Positions 16,718-24,579 are shown, counted from the stretch's first letter. The stretch is 64,000 bases of DNA from an uncultured Lachnospiraceae bacterium (GCA_910578335.1 CAJTPU010000014.1:1-64000), one strand, 5' to 3'. Program-made: numbers and translations. Notes: a model not told the origin generated them from the sequence alone.

Positions 16718-16746
16718 ATTATATGAAAAACGTGTATACACGTCAA
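16718..16746 (-). promoter_or_regulatory. promoter of the pyruvate formate-lyase operon with palindrome in the spacer
   Basis: On the minus strand TTGACG (16741-16746) and TATAAT (16718-16723) are separated by 17 bp. The spacer and -35 edge hold a perfect 14-bp palindrome, ACGTGTATACACGT (16730-16743), well placed for a repressor or anaerobic regulator. The leader before the ATG is about 65 nt and contains AACCGGTT. Confidence 0.8.
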
Positions 16747-16834
16747 GCGCGCAAGTGTACTTTTTTCTATACAAATGCTTTATTTTACTAATGTTTTATA
16801 AAAAATACAAGAAAAATTCATTTTTGGGAATGGC

Positions 16835-16863
16835 TTGCCAAAAGAAAGGGAAAGTATTATACT
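16835..16863 (+). promoter_or_regulatory. promoter of DUF1858 gene
   Basis: TTGCCA (16835-16840) and TATACT (16858-16863) are separated by 17 bp. Confidence 0.65.
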
Positions 16864-16889
16864 AAACAGGTACAAAAGGAGGTGGAATT

Positions 16890-17081
16890 ATGCAAAATAT
16901 TACGAAAGACATGACAATTGGTGAAATTTTAAGACAGGCTCCTGAAGTAGCTCCTCTTTTGATGGAGGCAGGAATGCATTGCCTCGGCTGTCCTTCCGCA
17001 CAGGGAGAATCTTTGGAAGAAGCTGCTATGGTGCATGGGATGGATGTGGATGCGCTGATGGAGAAGATTGCGGCGCTGTAA
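16890..17081 (+). CDS. DUF1858 domain protein
   Basis: The product has 63 residues, with the DUF1858 pattern ITKDMTIGEILRQAPEVAPLL and GMHCLGCPSA. The CxxC pair suggests a redox or metal role; related proteins accompany hybrid-cluster and iron-sulfur repair systems. It is monocistronic, with its own promoter and terminator, and diverges from the pyruvate formate-lyase operon. GGAGG is six bases before ATG 16890. Confidence 0.88.
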   Translation: MQNITKDMTIGEILRQAPEVAPLLMEAGMHCLGCPSAQGESLEEAAMVHGMDVDALMEKIAAL

Positions 17082-17132
17082 CCATAAAAAGATACCTATA
17101 GGCGGGTGTGTACACACCTTGGTTTATAACAA

Positions 17133-17161
17133 AAAAAGAGGCTGTCTGACAGCCTCTTTTT
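17133..17161. terminator. bidirectional terminator
   Basis: AAAAAGAGGCTGT pairs with ACAGCCTCTTTTT around a 3-base loop. It ends both the DUF1858 gene and the converging mecA gene. Confidence 0.92.
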
Positions 17162-17169
17162 GTATCCGT

Positions 17170-17928
17170 TTATATGCCTGCAAGCGACTGGAGGGCATTC
17201 TGCGCGATGATGGCGGAAAAATGTTCTTCCAGATAGGAACGGCTTGCGGGAAGGCTTTTGCGGGCGCTTCCGTACTCTGACAAAATATTGCAGATACGGT
17301 TAAATTCCTTGGGAGTATGTCCGCTCTTCTGTACAACAAGCAGATATAAGCCCTCGGATTCGTCCTTGTACAGGGAGTTTTCGCCATTGTAATTTCCGGC
17401 AAGCATACCGGCGAGCCGTGTCAGGTTGTACAGGGAATCAAATACAAAAATCCGTGTCAAATCCGCATTTTCGGAATCCTCGTCCTTGGCGCTGCGCGCC
17501 GGCTTTGGCTGCGTTGCAGATGCCTCGTCCGCCGCCGCTTTACGGCTTTCGTGCAGCCGCTTAAACAAGTCAAGAACCTCGTCTGCGCCGTCGGTAACAT
17601 CTTCGATGGAATCGTCCGAATCTTCATCCGCATCGTGGATGGAAGGAGCAAACTTGGAAAAGCGGGTATCCAGCTCCTCGGGGTCTTCCACCTTTGTTAT
17701 AATCAGTACAATACACTCTGAATTGAGAGGAATTGCTTCTATCATTAAGGGAATGTCTTCCGCTTCAAAACCACATTCAAAGGAAGCCTGCTGCATCATG
17801 TCACGGAAAAGATTTTTTGCTTTCTCTGTACCGTATGCAAGTTCACTAATCTTTAACTCGCGGTCCGCCAAATCCTCACGGGTCAGCGTACAGCGAATTT
17901 GGTTTTCATTCACTTTTTCAATTTTCAT
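17170..17928 (-). CDS. mecA: adaptor protein MecA
   Basis: MecA delivers substrates to the ClpC-ClpP protease. The 252-residue protein has the MecA start MKIEKVNENQIRCTLTREDL. It has a long acidic, Ser/Asp-rich linker (about residues 90-140) and the ClpC-binding C-terminal domain with LVVQKSGHTPKEFNRICNILSEYG. Its promoter lies about 80 bp upstream. Confidence 0.93.
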   Translation of the reverse strand: MKIEKVNENQIRCTLTREDLADRELKISELAYGTEKAKNLFRDMMQQASFECGFEAEDIPLMIEAIPLNSECIVLIITKVEDPEELDTRFSKFAPSIHDADEDSDDSIEDVTDGADEVLDLFKRLHESRKAAADEASATQPKPARSAKDEDSENADLTRIFVFDSLYNLTRLAGMLAGNYNGENSLYKDESEGLYLLVVQKSGHTPKEFNRICNILSEYGSARKSLPASRSYLEEHFSAIIAQNALQSLAGI

Positions 17929-18006
17929 GCTATCACATCCTTACTGTTAAGATACTGCATTTTTGTTGGTTGGTGACTGAAACTCCCGTAAAATCTGACT
18001 AAAAGT

Positions 18007-18035
18007 ATCTTATACTTTTCAAACCTCTAAGTCAA
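18007..18035 (-). promoter_or_regulatory. promoter of mecA with inverted repeat
   Basis: On the minus strand TTGACT (18030-18035) and TAAGAT (18007-18012) are separated by 17 bp. The -10 lies inside the inverted repeat AAAAGTAT-ctt-ATACTTTT (18001-18019), which could be an operator. Confidence 0.55.
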
Positions 18036-18092
18036 GAGCACCAGCGCAGTTTAACGATTTTTAATAAATTTTTTTGAATTTTAAAATATAAC

Positions 18093-18121
18093 TTGCAAAA
18101 TATACCAGCATTGCGTATAAT
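18093..18121 (+). promoter_or_regulatory. strong promoter upstream of the 18554 gene
   Basis: TTGCAA (18093-18098) and TATAAT (18116-18121) are separated by 17 bp. Transcription would start near 18128, more than 400 nt before the next likely gene. Confidence 0.65.
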
Positions 18122-18553
18122 AAAACCCTAAGATGCCCTCGGCAATTGGTACGGAGAGGAGGCAGTGCGGTACATTTCAATTTTCTTTCTAAGGTTCAAG
18201 GTTATCAGCAGTTAAGTCTATTTTTATCTATGCTTTTATTTCAAAGCGATTTCCGGTTTTAGAAAGTATCTAAGCATTTATTTTGTGAAATTATGGTTTC
18301 TTGTCCGCAGAAAAAGTTACTTCTATAGTATGCGGATGTCTTGCAGGCTTATGTGTCTGTATCTAATTTAATTATTTCCAAATTTTTTGCTCGTTTTAAT
18401 TCAATTTTTCAGGTGGTTTTAGTATTTTTTGTACGGTCGGGGCATCTTAGTATATGCAGAAATTTACAAAAGAAGGCAGTATTTCGGAAAATTTATATCA
18501 CGATATCTTTTTATGGTTATACCGAATGCGCCGACGGCAAAGGAGGAAATAGC
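18122..18553 (+). other. long AT-rich leader, nothing recognised
   Basis: This is about 430 nt between a good promoter and the small gene at 18554. A possible hairpin (TCCGCA/TGCGGA around 18304-18337) and an AGGAGG at 18157-18162 with no well-spaced start are visible. I recognise no riboswitch and no conserved small ORF. The open frame from 18341 looks like chance sequence. Confidence 0.35.
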
Positions 18554-18766
18554 GTGTATGAAACAGAAGAGCAGCGTTTGAAAGAAAAGCTTGAGAATGT
18601 CAGAAAGTCCGGCGTCAGGCTTTTTCTGGAGGGCAAACCGGCATCACCCGAGGACATTGCGGACAAATGTGTCTGTGAGAATGCGATTTATATGGCGGAC
18701 TATGTGCTTGATGATGACGGCAGGCTGCAAGAGCTGCGATACGACAGGATAACGGACTGGAAGTAA
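18554..18766 (+). CDS. small unknown protein (70 residues)
   Basis: AGGAGG (18541-18546) is seven bases before GTG 18554. The protein starts MYETEEQRLKEKLENVRKSG and ends YDRITDWK. It is charged, mainly helical at the N-terminus, without membrane segments, and has one CVCENA motif. I do not recognise the family. The open frame extends upstream to 18341 but that part looks non-coding. Confidence 0.65.
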   Translation: MYETEEQRLKEKLENVRKSGVRLFLEGKPASPEDIADKCVCENAIYMADYVLDDDGRLQELRYDRITDWK

Positions 18767-18772
18767 AAGTCA

Positions 18773-18931
18773 GTGCCTCCGGACTTGTGTATTCTGTATA
18801 GGGAAGGAAGCGGGGAGGAGCAAAGTTTTGTGCGGGAATGCCTCTCTGCCGGCGGCTTCTTCCGGCTTCCGGACCTTAAGACTGCCTTCGCCAAACAGGT
18901 GCAGGACAACCGTATATTCATGAAATATTAA
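18773..18931 (+). CDS. possible small ORF (52 codons) in frame behind the 18554 gene
   Basis: GTG 18773 opens an ORF in the same frame as the preceding gene, only two codons after its TAA. The product reads PPDLCILYREGSGEEQSFV and continues with GGFFRLPDLKTAFA. There is no ribosome site. It may be a remnant of a once longer protein, or chance. Confidence 0.25.
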   Translation: MPPDLCILYREGSGEEQSFVRECLSAGGFFRLPDLKTAFAKQVQDNRIFMKY

Positions 18932-18952
18932 GGGATTTTGTCAAAATTAGTA

Positions 18953-19053
18953 ATGACGAAGCAGGGATAGTTTGTTATAATAAGGAATAAAATTGTATTT
19001 TGCGCTGTACTGCAAAATACAGCGTGCAATGCAATGTGCAAAGTACATTGCAT
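18953..19053 (+). promoter_or_regulatory. promoter and tandem hairpins before the GH18 gene
   Basis: An extended -10 TGTTATAAT (TATAAT 18976-18981) has a weak -35 (ATGACG). The leader holds GTATTTTGC/GCAAAATAC (18995-19003 with 19012-19020). It overlaps CGCTGTA/TACAGCG (19003-19009 with 19018-19024), so the two stems exclude each other. A third stem, ATGCAATGT/ACATTGCAT (19029-19037 with 19045-19053), ends just before the ribosome site. Confidence 0.5.
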
Positions 19054-19065
19054 GGAAAGGAAACC

Positions 19066-20784
19066 ATGAAAAAAGCCATACCGGTGTTGATTGCCATTGT
19101 ACTGATTATCATTATTGGAGCAGCCGCTTTTGGAGCGAAAATTATCGAAAAATATTCATATTCTCGTGAGAGGGCGGATTTATATGAATATTTTCATATT
19201 GTAAAAGAGGATGAGGCGTCGATTGTACTGCAGGACGAAATGGTGGAAGAGAAAGCATTTGTGAAGGACGGCGTATGCTATTTTGACCTTGCGACGGTAC
19301 ACCGCTATTTTAACGACAGATTTTATGTGGATTCGGTGGAGCAGCTTCTTCTTTATACAACGCCGACCGATATTATCAGGACGCCGATAGGCAGCAATTC
19401 GTTCCAGATAAACGGCGCGCCGCAGGATGCCGGTTATCTGCTGAGTTTTTCGCGTACCAGCGGCGATGTTACCACCTATTATATAGCGGCTGATTTTGTA
19501 AAGCAGTATACCAACTTCTCCTATCAGCTCTACGAGAATCCCAATCGCCTGCAGGTCTATACGGAGTGGGGACAAAGGCAGGTGGCTGATATTTCGCAGG
19601 GTACGGCGGTGCGGTTTTTGGGCGGGGTAAAAAGTCCTATCCTGAGAGATTTGTCCGCGTCGGAGACGGTAGTCATCCTCGAGAAAATGGACACTTGGTG
19701 TAAAATCAAGACCGAAGACGCCATCATTGGGTACGTGGAAAATAAGTTTTTGGAAAATGAGCGCGAGGAGACTTTGGAGCCGGTGACGGACGTGGTGCCC
19801 CCCGTGTACACTTCTCTTACGCGTGACAATAAAATTTGTATCGGCTGGCACGCCATTGCTTCCGCTGCCGGCAACGATACCTTAAATACGGTGACAGCCA
19901 ATGCAAGTGCGTTGAACGTCATTGCACCAACTTGGTTCAGCTTAAAGGACAGTGAAGGAAATCTGCAGAGTTTTGCCTCCGCATCCTATGTGGAAAAGGC
20001 GCATAATAAGGGACTGGAGGTATGGGGCGTCGTAGACGATTTTAACTACCGTGCCAATACGGGTGAGGAAGTGGATGAGTATGCCGTATTGTCTGCCACC
20101 ACGTCAAGAACCTATCTGATAGACCGGATTATGGAGGCGGCAGCCGCCTGCGGCATGGATGGCGTCAACATAGATTTTGAAAATATTAATGCCGATTCGG
20201 CAGAGCATTTTATTCAATTTTTGCGAGAGCTTTCCATACGCTGCCGCGCTGCGGGGCTGGTGCTCTCGGTGGACAATTATGTTCCGTACAATTACAATTC
20301 TTTTTACGATTTTGAAGAGCAGGGCGTGGTTGCCGACTATGTTATTGTCATGGGCTATGACGAGCATTGGGCAGGCAGTCAGGAAGCGGGTTCCGTTGCC
20401 TCCATCGGTTATGTGCGGGGAGGCATCGAGCGGACTGTGGCGAATGTGCCGGCAGAGAAAGTGATAAATGCGCTGCCTTTCTATACTAGATTATGGAAGA
20501 CGGAGGGTACGACGGTTACAAGCGAAGCGTATCCGATGGCAAATGTGGACTCTGTTTTAAATACCTACAATATGGAACCGGAATGGGATGAAGAGACGGG
20601 GCAGAATTACGCTGAAGTCATCATAGACGGGACAAGCTACCAGATATGGGTTGAAGACGTACAGTCCATCAGTGTAAAGCTGAATGTGATGCAGAATTAT
20701 AATCTGGGAGGCGTTGCTGCATGGCGTCTGGGCTATGAGCCTGCAGCCGTGTGGGATGTGATAGCCACTTATCTGGCGCAGTAA
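19066..20784 (+). CDS. GH18-family glycosidase with SH3-like domain
   Basis: The product has 572 residues. One N-terminal membrane anchor (IPVLIAIVLIIIIGAAAFG) is followed by a copper-amine-oxidase-N-like stalk region (about 50-170) and a bacterial SH3 domain (AVRFLGGVKSPILRDLSA onward, about 180-240). The C-terminal GH18 barrel has the catalytic motif DGVNIDFENI and a later VMGYDEHW. The closest function is spore-cortex or peptidoglycan N-acetylglucosaminidase of the YaaH/SleL type. It lies 96 bp before the interrupted cwlD gene, which supports a role in spore wall biology. GAAAGGAAA precedes ATG 19066. Confidence 0.85.
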   Translation: MKKAIPVLIAIVLIIIIGAAAFGAKIIEKYSYSRERADLYEYFHIVKEDEASIVLQDEMVEEKAFVKDGVCYFDLATVHRYFNDRFYVDSVEQLLLYTTPTDIIRTPIGSNSFQINGAPQDAGYLLSFSRTSGDVTTYYIAADFVKQYTNFSYQLYENPNRLQVYTEWGQRQVADISQGTAVRFLGGVKSPILRDLSASETVVILEKMDTWCKIKTEDAIIGYVENKFLENEREETLEPVTDVVPPVYTSLTRDNKICIGWHAIASAAGNDTLNTVTANASALNVIAPTWFSLKDSEGNLQSFASASYVEKAHNKGLEVWGVVDDFNYRANTGEEVDEYAVLSATTSRTYLIDRIMEAAAACGMDGVNIDFENINADSAEHFIQFLRELSIRCRAAGLVLSVDNYVPYNYNSFYDFEEQGVVADYVIVMGYDEHWAGSQEAGSVASIGYVRGGIERTVANVPAEKVINALPFYTRLWKTEGTTVTSEAYPMANVDSVLNTYNMEPEWDEETGQNYAEVIIDGTSYQIWVEDVQSISVKLNVMQNYNLGGVAAWRLGYEPAAVWDVIATYLAQ

Positions 20785-20821
20785 ACAAAAGAAGACTGTA
20801 TATGCAGACGATTGGCGCATA

Positions 20822-20850
20822 GCATAAGAGTCGTTTCCGACACATATATT
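20822..20850 (+). promoter_or_regulatory. candidate sporulation (sigma-E-like) promoter of cwlD
   Basis: GCATAA (CATA at 20823-20826) and CATATATT (20843-20850) have the spacing of sigma-E promoters. The recombinase unit inside the element has a matching pair at 21083-21112 with the same distance. No good sigma-A promoter is visible here. Confidence 0.4.
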
Positions 20851-20880
20851 TTGGTAAATATGGAGTTGGGACGGATAATT

Positions 20881-21048
20881 ATGGAGCAAAAAAAGTACAT
20901 TGCGGTGTATCTTGTGGCTGCAATCATTCTGGCAGTCGCGGTGCCGGCGGCGATTAAAAAAGCATCAAAGGAAACCGCCACGGAGGGCGTAAAAACAGAC
21001 GACAGACCCTGTGTCGTACTGGACGCGGGACATGGCGGCGGCAGATAG
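20881..21048 (+). CDS. cwlD: N-acetylmuramoyl-L-alanine amidase CwlD, 5' part, interrupted by element
   Basis: The fragment begins MEQKKYIAVYLVAAIILAVA (membrane anchor) and reaches the first zinc-binding motif CVVLDAGHGG. It then runs into the inserted element and stops at 21046-21048. The remaining enzyme is at 26555-27109 in a compatible frame after excision. CwlD is required for muramic-delta-lactam in the spore cortex. ATG 20881 is preferred over 20860, which would lie at the predicted transcription start. On its own this piece cannot be active, because the other zinc ligands are in the 3' part. Confidence 0.85.
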   Translation: MEQKKYIAVYLVAAIILAVAVPAAIKKASKETATEGVKTDDRPCVVLDAGHGGGR

Positions 21049-21051
21049 CGG
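21016..21051 (+). other. left attachment site (attL)
   Basis: The left end of cwlD runs through the core ACATGGCGGCG (21030-21040) into element sequence GCAGATAGCGG. The element half CGGCAG is the mirror of CTGCCG at the right end, as expected for a split palindromic attP. Confidence 0.75.
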
Positions 21052-21082
21052 AAATTTAACGAATGGAGAAAAAGGGGGAAAA

Positions 21083-21112
21083 GACATACTGTACAGGCAC
21101 TTTTCATATATT
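21083..21112 (+). promoter_or_regulatory. candidate sigma-E-like promoter of the recombinase unit
   Basis: GACATACT (21083-21090), a 14-bp spacer and CATATATT (21105-21112) match the recalled sigma-E pattern GKMATATT/CATACAHT at 6 of 8 positions in each half. The -10 is identical to that proposed for cwlD. Confidence 0.45.
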
Positions 21113-21146
21113 GGTGTGAAAGGCGGAGCTTCGGAGAGACAGAGAG

Positions 21147-21275
21147 TTGGAAGAGAAAGGAAAGGAACCCCAATCATACCGTATTGAAAGAGAATTTCTG
21201 GAAAAAGTAGAAGTATCTGAACTGATAAGACGTCTGGTGCAAAGGCATATGGAAGCAGAGGTGAAAACATCGTGA
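21147..21275 (+). CDS. small ORF (42 residues) coupled to the recombinase
   Basis: TTG 21147 follows GGAGAGA by about nine bases. The product MEEKGKEPQSYRIEREFLEK continues with VEVSELIRRLVQRHMEAEV and is helical and charged. Its TGA overlaps the GTG of the recombinase by four bases, so translation is probably coupled. Position and size suit a helper such as a recombination directionality factor, but no family is recognised. Confidence 0.5.
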   Translation: MEEKGKEPQSYRIEREFLEKVEVSELIRRLVQRHMEAEVKTS

Positions 21276-22858
21276 AGGTTTTTCAGACTGCGGCATATAT
21301 CAGGCTTTCCAGAGAAGACGGCGACAAAGCAGAAAGTGACAGCATAGGCAATCAGAGGAAGCTGATTGCGGATTATGTCAAGGGAAGAGAAGACTTGGCA
21401 GTATATGATACGTATATTGACGACGGTTTTTCGGGGACGGATTTTGACCGTCCCTCCTTTTGTCGGATGCTGAACGATGTGGAAGCCGGAAGGGTAAATT
21501 GTGTGATTGTAAAGGATTTGTCCCGCTTTGGGCGCGATTATATTGAGACCGGAAGGTATCTGGAACGATATTTTCCGGAAAGAGACGTGCGCTTTATTTC
21601 CATTATGGATAATATTGACAGTGTAAAACAGGCGTACGACCTGCTTCTGCCAATCAAAAATATTTTTAATGAACAGTATGCAAGGGACATTTCCCAAAAA
21701 ATTCATGCAGCCGTCAGAACCAAACAGAAAGCAGGAGAATTTATAGGAGCGTTCGCTTCCTATGGCTATCGGAAATCTCCTGCAGATAAGAATAAGCTGG
21801 TCGTGGATGTCTATGCGGCAAAGGTGGTAAGAAGGATTTTCGGGCTGTACATACAAGGATGCGGAAAGCTTCGGATTGCTTCCATATTAAATGAGGAGGG
21901 GATTGTCTGCCCTTCCGAATATAAGAAGATAAACGGGGAGAATTACAGAAATGCGCACAGGCTGGAGGGCACCTCCTATTGGACATATTCTACGATAAAC
22001 CGTATTCTGCAAAATGAGATGTATGTGGGAAACATGGTGCAGGGCAGGAAGCAGCAGCAGATGAGAGGCAGGGCAAGGGCGGCAAAGCGCGGGGAATGGA
22101 TTGTGGTGCAGGGAACGCATGAAGCAATCATTGACAAGGATACATGGGAAACAACGCAAAAGCTGTTAAAGCGCAGGGCGCGAAGTGTGGATTTGCATGG
22201 GAGTACGGCAGTTCTGGCGGGCTTTTTAAAATGCGGCGACTGCGGGAGGGCACTGGTAAAAAAGGCATATGCGCCGGAGCGAAACGGCGAAAAAAACGAG
22301 TCAGGCATCTGCTATTATTGCGGCACGTATGTGCGCTCCGGCAGGCAGTATTGTACGCCTCATAAGATTGCATACGAAACGCTGGAAAATATTATATTGG
22401 GTGATTTGAAGGTTATACTGCAAAGCAGGGAGAATTTGAAAGAACTGATAGAAGGCGGGAAAGCAGGCAGCATGACTGTATCGGATGGCGGGGAAGCAGA
22501 AAAGATAAAACGGCAGGCGGAGCTTGAAAAAATCAGGAAGCTGAAAAAAGCGCTTTATGAGGATTATCGGGAGGAACTGATTTCAAAGGAGGAATTTGTC
22601 AGCTACAGACAGGACTATACCAAAAGAGAAGAATTGCTGGAAAAGCAGTTGCTATGCCTTTCCAAAGAAGAGGAAGAGGATAACGCTCTTAAAAGTGCGT
22701 GGGTCCGGCATTTGCTTACATATCGGGAGGTGGAAAAGCTGGATAGGGCGGCGGCGGCGGAGATGCTTCATGAAATTAAGGTGTATGAAAATCATACAAT
22801 TAAAATCACCTATAATTTTTCGGGAGAGTTGTCTGCGCTTTTTGCCGGCACTTTGTAA
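21272..22858 (+). CDS. large serine recombinase
   Basis: The product has 528 residues. The resolvase domain starts at the N-terminus with catalytic Ser13 in AYIRLSREDGD and has the Arg motif KDLSRFGRDYIE. The recombinase domain follows (about 165-280: GYRKSP, then WTYSTINRILQNEMYVGN). A zinc-ribbon has CGDCGRAL and later CYYCGTY. A coiled coil (about 410-470) completes the protein. This is the plan of integrases and of excisionases such as SpoIVCA/TnpX. GTG 21272 is used; AAGCAGAGG is only a moderate ribosome site, consistent with coupling to the upstream ORF. It is the only recombinase in the element. Confidence 0.95.
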   Translation: MKVFQTAAYIRLSREDGDKAESDSIGNQRKLIADYVKGREDLAVYDTYIDDGFSGTDFDRPSFCRMLNDVEAGRVNCVIVKDLSRFGRDYIETGRYLERYFPERDVRFISIMDNIDSVKQAYDLLLPIKNIFNEQYARDISQKIHAAVRTKQKAGEFIGAFASYGYRKSPADKNKLVVDVYAAKVVRRIFGLYIQGCGKLRIASILNEEGIVCPSEYKKINGENYRNAHRLEGTSYWTYSTINRILQNEMYVGNMVQGRKQQQMRGRARAAKRGEWIVVQGTHEAIIDKDTWETTQKLLKRRARSVDLHGSTAVLAGFLKCGDCGRALVKKAYAPERNGEKNESGICYYCGTYVRSGRQYCTPHKIAYETLENIILGDLKVILQSRENLKELIEGGKAGSMTVSDGGEAEKIKRQAELEKIRKLKKALYEDYREELISKEEFVSYRQDYTKREELLEKQLLCLSKEEEEDNALKSAWVRHLLTYREVEKLDRAAAAEMLHEIKVYENHTIKITYNFSGELSALFAGTL

Positions 22859-22878
22859 AAGCAGCGGCATAAAGCGCA
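22834..22878. terminator. hairpin between converging recombinase and vanX
   Basis: TGCGCTTT-t-TGCCG (22834-22847) pairs with CGGCA-t-AAAGCGCA (22865-22878), a 13-bp stem with one internal mismatch. It overlaps the end of the recombinase gene and precedes the vanX stop on the other strand. It lacks a long T run. Confidence 0.55.
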
Positions 22879-22896
22879 GGCAGGGAGCGGAAAAGC

Positions 22897-23505
22897 TTAT
22901 GCAATGGGAAAATCAAAATAGTGGTCAGGATACGGCTCTTCTTTTAGCAGATAGTGCCACCATTCGTTTTCGTAGGCATCAAAGCCGCAGCGTTCCATGA
23001 TGGAGCGCAACAGCCTGCGGTGCTCTGCCTCCGCGGCTGACACAGCCGTCGAGCCATGATGCGAGCGTTCGTCCATAAAATCAAAGTCACTTCCCATAGA
23101 AACCATGTCGCCCGTGTCCAGATGGTAAATGGTAAGGTCAACGGCGCCTCCGCGGCTGTGGCTTGACTGTGCTGCAACATACCCCATTGCCAGCATTTCT
23201 TCCCGTACAATGTGGGGATAGTGTTTTTTCTTTGTCAGATTATCTTCCGGCTGCGCAGACCAGCGGACAAAACAGTCAACTGCGCGCTGGGGACGATAGG
23301 CATCCCAAATTAACAAACCGTATCCGAGTAAAGCGGCATGTTCTTTGGCTTGCTGCAGCGCCTCTGCCAGCGCTAAGGAGGCGACAATGCGGTTGGCTTC
23401 ATATCCGTTTACCGGCTTGCCGGTGAAATTATCCCATGTAGCATATTTGGCATCCCAGCGGATGCCATGTATGGCTTCATCTAAAAAAACAAATCCTTTT
23501 TCCAT
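22897..23505 (-). CDS. vanX: D-Ala-D-Ala dipeptidase VanX
   Basis: VanX destroys D-Ala-D-Ala so that D-Ala-D-Lac is used for the cell wall. The protein is 202 residues, the same as VanX of the vanA cluster. The zinc ligands fall at His116, Asp123 and His184, with catalytic Glu181 and Arg71 at the known VanX positions (SSHSRG, AVDLT, EWWHY). The start at 23505 sits four bases after the ligase stop, and its AAAGGAAG ribosome site lies in the last ligase codons. It is the last gene of the van operon. Confidence 0.96.
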   Translation of the reverse strand: MEKGFVFLDEAIHGIRWDAKYATWDNFTGKPVNGYEANRIVASLALAEALQQAKEHAALLGYGLLIWDAYRPQRAVDCFVRWSAQPEDNLTKKKHYPHIVREEMLAMGYVAAQSSHSRGGAVDLTIYHLDTGDMVSMGSDFDFMDERSHHGSTAVSAAEAEHRRLLRSIMERCGFDAYENEWWHYLLKEEPYPDHYFDFPIA

Positions 23506-23509
23506 GTGG

Positions 23510-24541
23510 TTACTTCCTTTCTGCCAGCAGGACAAGCCGGTCAATTATCTGCGGAATCGTTATGCCGGCAGCCTTCATCATACGCGGGTAGCGGCTGTAA
23601 GAGGTGAAGCCGGGCAGGGTATTGATTTCGTTGAGAACAATACTCCCGTCTTCCTTCAGAAACATGTCGATACGGGCAAGCCCTTTTAAACCGAGCGCCC
23701 GATAAGCTTTTTTGGCGGTTTCTTTTAACTCTGCCTGCTTTTTTGGCGGCAGATTGGCGGGAACCGTAAAAGAAGCGTTTTCGGAGCCGCTTTCCGGATT
23801 GTCTTCCTGATGTATGCGGAAAAAACCGTGTGAAAGCGTGATGGAATCAATTTCTCCGGTTGTTAAAAAGGCGCCGTTTCCAAGCACGGCACAGCCGGTT
23901 TCGATGCCCGGGATGGCTTCTTCAATCAGAACCTTGTTGTCATATGCAAGCGCTGTCCTGATGGCGGCATCCAGCTCGTCTTGATTGGCTACCTTGCTTA
24001 CGCCAAAGGAGGAACCGGAGCGCGCCGGTTTGACAAAAACCGGATAGGAGGAAATATTGATTTCCGGCGTGTCGTCAGGGTGGAGAATTTGAAATGCAGG
24101 AACTGCTATACCGGCGTGTGAAGCCAATAAGTAGGTGAGGGACTTGTCCATGCAGAGTGCGGAGCCGGCAATGTCACATCCGATATAGGGAATGCCGGAT
24201 AGTTCCAACAGCCCCTGTATGGCACCGTCCTCACCAAATCTGCCGTGCAGGACGGGAAATACGACGTCTATATGGATGGGCAGCCAGGTATTGTTCTGCA
24301 TGGAAAGCACACCGTGTATTGTGCGGTCAGGCGAAATGACTGCAGGATGACATTCCCCTGATTCCCATTCCGGACGGGGGCTTTCGCATAGCATCCAGCT
24401 ACCGGAGCGTGTGATGCCAATGTAGACCGGTTCGTATTTTTCCTTGTCGATGTGCTTTGCAATTTCCTGCGCAGACTTTACCGAGACATCGTGCTCTTCC
24501 GAGCATCCGCCAAATAAAATAGCGATTTTAATTTTATTCAT
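23510..24541 (-). CDS. D-alanine-D-lactate ligase (VanA/VanB/VanD type)
   Basis: The product has 343 residues, starting MNKIKIAILFGGCSEEHDVS as in Van ligases. His244 lies in the omega-loop motif GFFRIHQE, at the position that selects D-lactate in VanA; ordinary D-Ala ligases lack it. The C-terminal LNEINTLPGFTSYSRYPRMM is also Van-typical. From memory the sequence seems nearest VanD, but the subtype is not certain. GGAG precedes the ATG at 24541. It stands between vanH and vanX, as in known clusters. Confidence 0.93.
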   Translation of the reverse strand: MNKIKIAILFGGCSEEHDVSVKSAQEIAKHIDKEKYEPVYIGITRSGSWMLCESPRPEWESGECHPAVISPDRTIHGVLSMQNNTWLPIHIDVVFPVLHGRFGEDGAIQGLLELSGIPYIGCDIAGSALCMDKSLTYLLASHAGIAVPAFQILHPDDTPEINISSYPVFVKPARSGSSFGVSKVANQDELDAAIRTALAYDNKVLIEEAIPGIETGCAVLGNGAFLTTGEIDSITLSHGFFRIHQEDNPESGSENASFTVPANLPPKKQAELKETAKKAYRALGLKGLARIDMFLKEDGSIVLNEINTLPGFTSYSRYPRMMKAAGITIPQIIDRLVLLAERK

Positions 24542-24579
24542 CTGTAATTCTCCTTTCAGATTTTGAATCATTTTTAGGT

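Noticed and set aside
23510..24541. Housekeeping D-Ala-D-Ala ligase (ddl)
   Set aside because: His244 in the omega loop and the position between vanH and vanX indicate the D-Ala-D-Lac type.
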